The translations under genes were made by a program, and so were the position numbers. 64,000 nucleotides of DNA from Parelaphostrongylus tenuis. Lineage: Eukaryota > Nematoda > Chromadorea > Rhabditida > Metastrongylidae. Below are positions 24,705-64,000 of this stretch, piece after piece (the first letter of the stretch is position 1; each line of letters begins with the position of its first letter). The notes beneath the pieces are model-generated. The model made no database searches. It saw only the letters and a list, made by a program, of their open reading frames with translations, and had not been told where the DNA came from. The stretch covers positions 1 through 64,000 of the forward strand of contig JAHQIW010006983.1 in NCBI GenBank assembly GCA_019055375.1. The letters are read 5' to 3'.

Positions 24705-27095
24705 ACCTTGTTTCTGTTATTTGTATTCCATGTTATAACAAGTAAAAAGTGTCTAAAGTCACATATAGGCCCGCAATTACAAAAAAGTTCTTATTAAATG
24801 TTTATCCAGACCCACACTGTAAGGCAGCTTATCACAGAGGTCGGGAAAATTCAGCGATTGTTTGTGGCCAGACCTGTAACAACGACTATACCCATCTTAT
24901 AGAATAGTAACACTTGATCTGTAAGGATAGAAGACGAGAAGTTTCCAGACTGCACCCCAATCAGTAATCTTATCAAATTAGGTAGATAATTGTGGACAAT
25001 AAAAGCAAATGAAGTGATGAAACCACTGATTTAGCTGAAGATTAGTTGTATGAATACAGTCATAGTCCAAGTCCAAGTCTGCTTCGGTGACTTTTATAGA
25101 AAAATTTCCTCTATGAGCCAGCTGTTATCATCATCTCACATAAGTCTAGTCATATTTGAATCCCTCATGCACAACTCTGACGTATCCTCAATCATCTTAT
25201 CTAATCAATAGGTCGCCATTTTATATAGTAGTTCGAAGTATACAGTACCAGGAAATATGCCGTACGATTTCCGATAGGTAATTTCATGCTGCTGCCTATC
25301 ATCGAAGGACTGAGCAACACTACGAGATTCATGCTTTAATGAGTAATTTATAACTGCACTTTTTTAATTTTTGATAGTGAGCATTATTTAACTCTAACAT
25401 CGTCAGAAAACCTTTTGATGATATAAAATCTATTTGAGGCTGATTCCATATGGATAAAATGATTTAATAGAAACAAAAAGGACACGTCGATCGTACGAAA
25501 AACCAACTTTATCAATAAAACGAAAAAAATTTGAACAAATAGCTCAACATGATATGTTATGAGATCGGTCATTGATGAATATGAGGCTACAATTAAAATA
25601 TTGCAGAATGCATAGAAAAGATGATAAATTGCTAACGTTATCACCTAAATAAAAAAAACATTTGTAATGAGCGACATGTCTTGCTACATACAAAGTCAGC
25701 AGTAATAAGATGCACGACCTCCTCATATAAACCAGAAACACCACCACCACTAGTAGTAGCAAAGTACACGTATAACGAGCGAAGTCAAAAAGAGAAGTAC
25801 ATGAAAAAAATCTCGTCTCAGAAAAGACAACAACTCTATACTAAAATTTGTGCGACATATGGCTTCTTCCGCCTTATAATCAATCCCTGACTCTAACTCT
25901 GCAAAATTGTACGGAAGTACAGATCAAATGTATACACACATGTATTAATAAATTCTAATTAAGCAAGTGAGAAATAGAACTATACATGAATTACGACCTA
26001 AATTATTTCGTCGTCTATATATGACCAGAATATTCTCAAGCTTAGAGGTTAATAAACCCCAAAAACCTCCAGTAACGAAATGACTTTTTGGAGGTTGAGG
26101 CAGGTAGTTGGAAAGAACGAGATTACCTCGCTAGGTAGAAAATTTTCCTAGGAAAGTAGTATCAGCAACAAACACGGGTTATGTGGAAGACTACATTCTA
26201 ATTCTTTCACCAGTGATATATTACTGGGCTACTTCAAATGAACCCCTAAGTGTGATTAATGTGGAAAAAAAGGAAAAATAAATTAAGCTCATTAGACTGA
26301 ACATTAAACATCTACTAATATTCTCCAACAAGAACAAATAACAGATCAAGCAGACTACATCATAACAAGCTCTTCTGACATCATTGGTATTCTATCACAT
26401 CAGTATGGGCTGAAGTGGATTACTAGCGTCCTATCTATGTACAAACCCGTATCCATGCCAGTTTTTCTTTTTCAATTATGGCTTCCGCGTAATATCGACG
26501 CATCGATGTCCACTATGGAAAGCCGCAATATACGCAGTGTTATACGACGACCACAATACGTAGTGCAATTTATGCATTCAGTTACACCACTGCATAATTC
26601 AGCCAACACCATGCCCAACGATGCCCTCCGATGGCTCACTAGAGACTGGCATGCTTTACCATCGATGAGGAAGAATAATTTCACTCTAGTTAGTGCCGTA
26701 TGAAAACGGAAATACAGCCGAATTATATTTCTCAACAGCTATTCTTCTCGTTCAGTGTCAAACATCGAGCGCAACATGAGAAATGTATGCAGTTGCTCTG
26801 GTTGTATACTAGCATGCCGTTCGTCGAAAGTTGTCTTTGGCGCCAATGCTGGTACTGAAAGAATCCGTCGCGCCAAGGAAGCTAACAAAGGAAACTGTGT
26901 TTGACCGACGGTACTCCAGAACAGAACAACGTCTCTGAAACAGAGAGTGTCAGGACGGCGAGGGCAAGATATTTCTCATGTGTATGACTTAAATCTGAAT
27001 GAAAACGATGGCTGTGAATCCATTAATATCTTTTGTCTTTCTTTTATTGATTGATGGCCTCAACATACCAACTGTATAGAATCCAAAAAAAAATG
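24705..27095. other. no gene recognised
   Basis: If the BED-hAT protein has a C-terminal dimerisation exon, it should lie in or beyond this stretch, but none was found. A region near 26437-26735 is open on both strands, with no homology or splice context recognised. Confidence 0.4.
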
Positions 27096-27460
27096 ATTGT
27101 TTTTAGCCTAAACGAGGTTGGTACGCCAGGGTCATACACCGGTGTTTAGGAGGCTCGTCCTCCTCGTCAGTCGATTTAATGGATTAGTTTTGGTCTACCA
27201 GCCGAAACCATCGACTGATGGTGATGGACCAGTGTATTATACACTATGCCATCACCACATACCAAATACGCCTCCCTCCTTGCTACAATGCAGGGCTTAA
27301 TGTGGGGCGGGGGTCACTGACGAGGAGGACGAGCCTCCGAAACACCGGCGTATGACCCTGGCGTATCAACCTCGTTTAGGCTAAAAACAATCATTTTTTC
27401 TTTTGGATTTGATTTTGAATGTTTATTACGAGGTTTTAGAAACAGTCGATTTAATGTATA
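27096..27460 (+). repeat. Palindromic hammerhead-bearing repeat, copy A
   Basis: About 80 bp (27096-27172) recur inverted at 27310-27395 with few mismatches, from GCCTAAACGAGGTTGGTACG to the GACGAGGAGGACGAGCCTCC segment. The spacer is ~140 bp. The 3' flank (GAATGTTTATTACGAGG, then AGAAACAGTCGAT) is shared with copies at 28090-28280 and 55020-55080, so the family is longer than the palindrome. It lies just 3' of the last BED-hAT exon seen. Confidence 0.85.
27311..27358 (+). ncRNA. Hammerhead ribozyme, complete core
   Basis: GGGUCA (27311-27316) pairs with UGACCC (27353-27358) as stem I. CUGACGA is at 27317-27323. Stem II is GGAGG/CCUCC (27324-27328, 27334-27338) with loop ACGAG. GAAA is at 27339-27342. 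A short stem III leads to the cleavage triplet GUA at 27350-27352. Every invariant core nucleotide of the hammerhead is present. The open stem I makes it type I with a minimal stem III, the layout known from Penelope-like elements and retrozymes. Confidence 0.85.
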
Positions 27461-27518
27461 GAAAAAAAGTATACAACGAAATATTACTAAAGGTGCAAAT
27501 TCACGTTTTGATTTTCTC

Positions 27519-57188
<29,670 letters not shown>

Positions 57189-57199
57189 CTGGAATATGG

Positions 57200-59150
57200 C
57201 ATATAATCGATTTGAACCTTACATAGACATAGCACAAAGAGCGGAGTGAAAAACACGATGCGAAAAAACAGAAGTGGATCGAAATGATAAGCTGCAGGAT
57301 TGAATAAATCGTCAACGTTGAATGAGGAATGGAGACAGATATTTCGAGAAAAACCAAGGTGGTTAAAAAGAAAGACGCATATCTTTATAGTGAGAGACGA
57401 CATAGCCGATTATTTTTCTAGAAATAATAAACTTAACGCTCAAGAGTTGTGTTGTGCTATGAAATACACATAAAAAATGATCTCAGTGGTATTCGATGAT
57501 GATTACAACAAACTCATGTCGAGCTCGTTCAGTCATCAGATTTTCTCCGAGATTTTCGCTTTTAGATCTGTTTTCTTTTCTTTAACCTTATCAAGAAAAC
57601 AGGCAAACCCTAAAGTAATCCTACATGGAGAGTTGAAAATACATCAAACAAAACGTGAAATATTGATGAATAGTACGCAACCTACAACAACAGTACTGCT
57701 CTCAAAGCACCAAATACGCAAAACTTGTAACATCCTATGTTGATGTTGTTTTGGTTGGTTCAATCTTCACAGTTTCCCGCAACCATATGGTTAGGGAAAA
57801 AGAGCATAAAAGGACAAATTATTTATTTCACAACGATGACAGTTTTCAAAACTTCCACAAATAATACCGTTGATTAGTTTTACACCAAATACACCTGATA
57901 TGCCGAAAGCTAGAAGGATTTTAGTAAATACAATAACTATATTATTTGCGGAATAAGAGCTACATAAGACCTCTTTAGCGATTTCCTCTCCTATTTTCAC
58001 CAAATTACTTACTTCACGGTACCATTTTTTCTAACAGCTTTCCATATTTGATTTCGTGAGTTCAAAAAAGCTAAAAGATAAGTCTCTATTAACCGAATCA
58101 TTTCATTTCTATGAACTTTCTTTGGTGGTCTGATATGAGGCTATTAACCAGAAACCTTGATTTTTAATGGTTTGAGTATCAAATACTTAGTCTTCGCCGA
58201 AATCTCGATATAATGCTTATGTGCAACCTTCTTCGGTAGAAATTCTAAGTAAAATTCAATGAAACATTGATATAGCTAAAACTACCAACCACTTTTTTTC
58301 CGAAGAGAAAGACCACCTGCACATTTTTCACGTAAGCCGACAGATTAAACTCCATTTTAAACAAAAAATACTTCGAGATAAGGCACCAATTCATGTGTAA
58401 TGGTATGATATTCGCTCTTTCAAATCACTCAGTAGATCTCAAATCCTTTACAATTTAGTTGAAGAGTCTAAGCACCTAACAATCTTGATTCTAAAGACCA
58501 TTCATCCATAACGCTTACAAAACCGTAAATCATCGAATGACTCACGTGGACACCAACTCGACGTCTTTGCACCTTCAAAAAAGCGTTTCGTAGTTTCCGC
58601 TTAATCGAGCAAGCGTACAAGTTGCATTCTTATTATTACCATCCATAGTTTTTTACTGTTTTTGAGATCAAAGCTTTGATATATTGGGAATCTGCCAAAA
58701 ACCACTCCCTAATAATCATCAAAATGGAAATATGGAGCTATTTTCAATTTTGGGTAAGCCCAAGAGACTATGAATCAATCTGCACATTACAATTCTAAAC
58801 CTGGGAACACCTCTTCATCAAAATTAGATGGTAAAATCAGTGAGCGTATTAAACGATAACGCTCAATAAGCCATAAAGTTGACCCGTTTTTACATATGAC
58901 TAGATACATTTGGGGTCCCTCTAATAAGACTCTATAATACTCTCTAATAAAGACTATATAATACTCTTGAAAATTCCACCTTAGCACAGAATCGATGAAT
59001 TTGTCCTTCAAGTCAAGACTGGTACTACTTTGCCGGCCTTGGAAGAATGGACTACATATGAAACGGTTGCTACTGAGCGCTACAAGAGTGGGAAAGAAAA
59101 TGACGTTTTGCATCAATCAGAGCATCAAAAGCATATGAACGTGTGAAAAA
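57200..59150. other. 5' flank or intron of the BED-hAT gene; nothing recognised
   Basis: No further upstream exon could be joined in phase with the one at 57124-57188. AT-rich DNA with short spurious frames. Confidence 0.35.
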
Positions 59151-59254
59151 ATCGTGGCGTGTTAGAATATTAAAAAAGATTCAAATTTTCTTCGAATTAT
59201 AAAGAAAGTTCCCGAGAGAACTGACTATGAAAAGATCGACAGACGACGGGTTCT

Positions 59255-59297
59255 GCCCGGCTGATGAGTCTGTAAGGACGAAACACGTGTCTCGGGC
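59255..59297 (+). ncRNA. Hammerhead ribozyme, complete core (second family)
   Basis: Stem I is GCCCGG (59255-59260) with UCGGGC (59292-59297), five Watson-Crick pairs plus G-U. CUGAUGA is at 59261-59267. Stem II GUCU/GGAC has a GUAA tetraloop (59268-59279). GAAA is at 59280-59283. Stem III has the two pairs AC/GU with loop ACGU. The cleavage triplet is GUC at 59289-59291. This is the minimal type I fold described for Penelope-like elements. No reverse transcriptase was found next to it. Confidence 0.85.
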
Positions 59298-60954
59298 TGT
59301 ACAAGAGCCCTTACCAGACCAGATGACAGGTTGGCTCAAATAATAATGAAAGTTTTCAGATAAATAACGAAAATGCGCGCCTCTCAAATCGCGCCGCTTG
59401 CAGCGAATAGAACTGCCGCCTCGAAGGAGCACGAAATTTGTTATGTGTCTAAGAAATTTTTTCTTCGTTTCGGAACGCTACTAAATTGTGCAAGAGTTGT
59501 GGAGAGACTTTGTTCTACCGTTCTATAGATATTAGCTTTTATTTCCTTTCTGTACGGTCACAAACCCGCTACAAATTCTAGCTACAGGCTAACTACCCTA
59601 GGTGAAAAATGTTATTACCTTTTCGCTCTCACAGCGCTCTATGAAGACGTTCTCAAATATTGAGCTTAGTTTCAGAATTGCTTAAACTTGAGCCACCAAA
59701 TGATTACTAAAATCCGAATGTAAAATCAAGCATAGACGTCAGCCGTGCTGATAATGCGCGTCACAGGTGAAACGTAAATTTCTTTAGACGATGCACCAAC
59801 AAGTTTTTATCAGAACCCAAGTACAGTATTGGATTTGCCGAGGTTCAAACTATCCGGTGAGTACTATATGTTTGAAGGATAAATAAAGAAGGCTTCGTCC
59901 CGAAAGGTTTGAATATCTTTCTTGATTACGAGTTTGAGCAGCACTTCAGCCATTCAAAGAACAACCAGAAACTTCTCGATTTGATGACGTAGGTCTCTAT
60001 CAATAAATCAATCAGACACGATCTAACTGGAAAAATAGTCGATTAGGGTAGTCAAAAACATGCTCCACAATATGACTACGAAACTCAAGCCATAAATCAA
60101 TGGTATTGTTTGATCGAATAACTGCATGATTCAGTGGATTGACGAAAGCGATTCATCAAATCCGCGACAGCTTGTTCATCGTTCACGAAGAAAACAGAAA
60201 CAATGAGCTCGTAACAAAGTTTGAGAAAATCTTATCATTAATTGAAAGCGAGACGAAGTAAGGTCGTATCGGAACCAACAAAAGCAGAAGACTGTAAACA
60301 ACGATGAATAGACTATTCAGAATTTGAGTTGATTGTAGCTGTTTTTCCTGACAGTAAACATTTAATGAACTATTGAAAGGTCCCAAACAATTCATTGTGT
60401 GAATAGAATGTCTCATATCGATGGTTACGTGTACATGAAGATAAAAAGTTCAACAATATCAAAATAGAAAGTAGACTAACTCCCAATTTATAGACACAGT
60501 ATAATCCACAGTGTTATTAGGTTGGAAAGAAAATTTTGGGGCACTTGTAAAAATTGCAAATTCATGCATAAACTCTACACAAAAACAATAATAACTTTTC
60601 TTCAAAATAAAGGTCATTGTTTTCTAATACTTTCTGCCATCGGTTTCCAAGTTTCAAATCTGGTCGAAGTAGCATTTCTTCGACTTCAAATCCAAGAACT
60701 CTTGACATGCTTCTTCAACTTCATCGAACGTAGACAAAACTTTTCACCGAAGTTCTAGAAGATATTCAAAAGCCAAAATCTCGAAAATTCAAAAATGTAC
60801 TTGTTTTTTAGAAAGGCCTTCTAACAGCACTGAAGCACTAAGAAAAAATTTCTGCTTCACACAAATAGCTATTATATTCCATTGAACAGAGCTCTTCCAC
60901 ATACTATTGTCAACCCTTAAATATGGTAAATCTCAGAGATTCAAAAAAGAATTA

Positions 60955-61478
60955 TTTATTCAAACAGCTAATGTTTCGCCGGCTTGGCCTTTCTTAGAGC
61001 ATGGAAAGATCAGGGTGTCCATAACCCAGTCAGTCAAACACCTCCACCACTACATTGGAATAAATCAAACCTAGACTTCAATTGCATCAAGCACAAAAAT
61101 TACCCTTCAACATACTCACCACTTCTATGAGTCCATCACAAAGTAGTCCAGGTGGTGTTTTTGTGGAGCTTCACTGGAGACTACCGGGCAGAGATCACAT
61201 TGACTTATAATGTACCTCCCACATCAGACCAATGCTTTATAGTTCAAGTGATCTCTGCCCGGTGGTCTTCACTGAAACCACTCAATGGATGACTCATAAA
61301 AGTGGTGAGTATGGTGAAGATAAATTTTTATGCTTGATTCGATTCGAATCTAGGTTTGGTGACTTCTCTTAATAAAGTGGTAGAAGTGTTTGACTGACTG
61401 GGTTGTGGACAACCTGATCTTTCCAGGCTCTGAAGAAAGCGAAACAGCCGAAACGTTAGCTGCTTGAATAGATAACAT
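60955..61478. mobile_element. Large inverted repeat with hammerhead-like ends
   Basis: The left arm (60955-61199) and right arm (61246-61478) are reverse complements. Examples are CAGTCAGTCAAACACCTCCA against its inverse near 61390-61410, and ACCGGGCAGAGATCAC meeting GTGATCTCTGCCCGG across a 46-bp loop. The outer end of the right arm reads CTGAAGA (61434-61440), then CCGAAACGTTAGC. No reading frame. Confidence 0.85.
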
Positions 61479-61549
61479 CATAAAAACCTCATATGTAGCT
61501 CAGTCAAAGATAACAAGAAATTTAAATGTGATTGTTTTTCACAAAAATC

Positions 61550-62930
61550 TTCTCATAGCTCCATAGAGGGGAAAACAAAATTATGTTCCACACGCGTTGA
61601 CCGTTATCACGCGTATTTTTTCGCATGACAGAGTTCTTTCAGATTAGTAGTATTTATTCCATAGCGCAAATCTCGGAGTTTTCGAGAAGCGCTTAGTTTC
61701 TGAAAGGCCTCTCTACAGCACTATATCATGGAAATAAAATTGTGTTTCATAGGCGTCGTGTGTTATCGCGCGGATTTCTGCTATTTATTCAAAAATTTTC
61801 TGTGTTTCGTGTAAAATCCCAGATTTCTTGTATTGATATGAAATAACTCAATTCTGTCGTTTTGTGGGCTTAGGTCTCCCATTTTCATTTTGATTTCCAA
61901 AAACCCGCTACTAAGTCGAAGCCTAAGCAGCCAAAGCCCATACACGAAAAGCATATGAACATGTAGAGAAATTTATGGAGTATCGGAATCGTGCATTTTA
62001 TTTAGAGTGTCACTCAAAACGGAACAGAAACCACGAATTGAATAACGAAAAATCACGCGACAAATGTGAATAGCAGCGCCACACGATAGATGGTCGCATT
62101 ATCGATCTACGGCCAATCCACACATCGTACCCGAGAAGCAATACGCGCTTTTGAAGCTCAGTCTTTTTTCCCGCGCTACAGTGCAGTAGAAGGGTGTATT
62201 CAGAAAACAAGCACAGTATTGAAATCAACAAGATTACACTCTTGAATGTGTTACTAGTAGTCAAAGAGTAGAACTCCGTCTTGCGAAAATACGCGTGTGT
62301 GGAACGCAAACCTATTTTCTCTGGACAGCGCTGTGGAAAGGCCCTTCAAAGAATAAATATATCTCTGAAATCTATGAGATTTACCTTATCGGATGATATC
62401 AAAAGTCCGATGGAAGAGCTCTGTCCCGAGAATATAAGCGCGATAATGTGCAATGCATGTAAAACACAATTTATTTAGCCTGCTATAGCGCTTCAAAAAG
62501 TCTTTTCACAAAACAAGTGCATTTGAAGCCGATAGACCTTTCACCGGTCACGTGGCTGCCTCAGTCAGCGGCACGTGAATTGGCCAGAGTCCAGCTTGGT
62601 CGTAGATGGGAATTCGGAAAAAATTCAATTCAATTTACGTGCTTCACTTCAGAAAAACGGTTTTTCAAGGATCTAAGCACAGCGTTGCAATCAGAAACGA
62701 TTACGCTATCGAACGATTACTGATAGTCCAAAGAAAGAGCTTGTCAGGCGAGAGATATGCGAGGCTGCAACGCAAGAAATCTTCTTTTGTAGCAACGTCA
62801 AAAAAGGACGTTTTGAAAAACCGGCGACGTGGGGCTCAGTCTCAGCTTTCGAATGGCTGCTAACACTCCTATTAAAAACTCCTTTCCATCGAATGAGGTC
62901 GGCTTTTCATCTGTTCCCTCATAATCAAAA
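61550..62930. mobile_element. Cluster of foldback-family arms
   Basis: Left-type arm sequence (TATGTTCCACACGCG, CATGACAGAGTTCTTTC) at 61550-61800 is followed by right-type arms at 62140-62350 and 62480-62930. The latter has CAATCAGAAACGATTACGCT, GAACGATTACTGATAGTCCA and AAAACCGGCGACGTGGGG. The right end, CTCATAATCAAAAAGAAC, is shared with the element ending near 33800. Looks like two overlapping or nested copies. Confidence 0.65.
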
Positions 62931-63228
62931 AGAACCCCAAAACGGTTGTCCGATAATGGAAAAGCACCAAATTTTTTCACAACCTCGGTAACGCAAATAG
63001 TTCAAGGAGAATATTTTACTATACTCTATGACAATAATATATAAGAGAGGCTTTACAAAAGTATCATCAATCCAAGCCAGCTATAAGAAGATCACGACAT
63101 CTGGATTAGTATTATGTATAGTAAGACAATGTCAACATTATAGCGATCCGTCTAGCTCAACATTGAATCGGTACTCAAAGAACTATGAATAGCAGATCAA
63201 CGTAAACCACCAATATATTTTCAGCACT

Positions 63229-63372
63229 ATGCCGTCTGTGAATTCAAACCCCTCAGAGGTTATATCGGTTAACTATAATTTCCAGATTAGACTTCCATAT
63301 CCTCTTAACCAACAACATCTAATAACATTTATGACAAGGGCGATACGCAGACTTCGCAGTCACTCGATATGT
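63229..63372 (+). CDS. Candidate first exon of an unknown plus-strand gene
   Basis: ATATTTTCAG, a perfect nematode acceptor or SL site, lies four bases before an ATG. The frame opens MPSVNSNPSEVISVNYNF and reaches a TAT|GTAAGC donor near 63372. Product unknown and no second exon established. Confidence 0.28.
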
Positions 63373-64000
63373 AAGCCTCATACACAAACTTCTTTCTTGT
63401 TTTCTGTATCACTTCCTTTATTGAAGAACAGAGAGGTGAATGGTAAAGCGGTAGATTTCTACATGCAATATCAAGCTCTGACAGACATAACAATCTTGTG
63501 AATGTATTATACCGTAACAGTAATAAAAAACGTTAAAAACGGGAAAGAAAGTTCAAACTGTTGAGCAAAAAATTTGATTTCGTTGTACAGCTCCGATTTC
63601 AAAACAAGGTCAGACCTATTCCAGGCAGATGAAATAGTACCGTATCGATTTATGCCACAAAAAATCTATGCCAATCATGACATAAGTCAGGAAAAAAATC
63701 TTTCAAAAAGAGAGAATGTTAGCGAAAAGAGTTCTCATACGCTTCTCACACTCTCATCCCATTCCCCAAATCGTCGTTCAGATTCCATAAGACTACCTAC
63801 TTGTTGAGCTAATAGGGCAAGAAACAAGAAAATAAACATATGTTCAACTCTAATCCTCTCAACAGTTAGGTCGTTATTCTCAGTAAACTGAATGCTAATT
63901 CTCAATACTGCATGGTCACAGAAAACAAGTAATCGTTAAACACTAGTCGCCATTTCTTCTTCTATAGCAAAATCAGCTGAAATAAACATGAAAGATAGAG

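Noticed and set aside
26437..26735. 88-aa and 87-aa frames overlapping on opposite strands
   Set aside because: No recognisable motif, splice sites or repeats elsewhere in the window. Considered as the missing hAT dimerisation exon, but no W/F or SExxFS pattern.

Overview
The window reads as nuclear DNA of a parasitic nematode, most likely a strongylid (hookworm-like) species; that placement is inference. Small exons (57-214 bp) are bounded by nematode-type 3' splice sites (TTTCAG and variants), introns are long, the DNA is AT-rich, and RTE-clade LINEs, mariner remnants, tRNA-derived SINEs and foldback elements are abundant. No operon, prokaryotic gene, CRISPR array or convincing functional tRNA gene was seen. 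Exon limits were set by hand from splice sites, codon phase and protein similarity.

Two host genes can be assembled, both on the minus strand. (1) A phytanoyl-CoA 2-hydroxylase (PHYH) gene has eight recognisable exons between 16845 and 8580. Phases agree at every junction and the iron and 2-oxoglutarate ligands are present, but exon 7 (9078-9158) carries one extra base that puts a stop directly after the conserved FRKAISCH block. (2) A gene of about 30 kb (57188 to 27519) has at least 20 exons. It encodes a Ser/Pro-rich N-terminus, a BED zinc finger split over three exons, and a long hAT-transposase-like body. It looks like a domesticated BED-hAT (ZBED-type) protein. Its introns hold much of the window's mobile DNA.

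Layout: 1-7744 is mostly RTE LINE sequence (an eroded tail, an older lineage, and a near-full-length copy with target-site duplications). 8580-16845 is PHYH. 19870-20480 is a dead mariner. 21349-24693 is a second near-full-length RTE copy with its own target-site duplications. 27519-57188 is the BED-hAT gene, whose introns contain hammerhead-ribozyme repeats, foldback elements, SINEs, TA-rich microsatellites and an eroded third RTE copy broken by a foldback element. 57200-64000 has no firm gene but holds another hammerhead, a 520-bp inverted repeat and a foldback cluster.

The most unusual content is a set of self-cleaving hammerhead ribozyme motifs in two sequence families. Those at 27311-27358 and 59255-59297 have complete catalytic cores and paired stems. 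They sit in palindromic or dispersed repeats, one family partly arranged as direct repeats with SINE-like DNA, which recalls retrozymes or Penelope-like elements.
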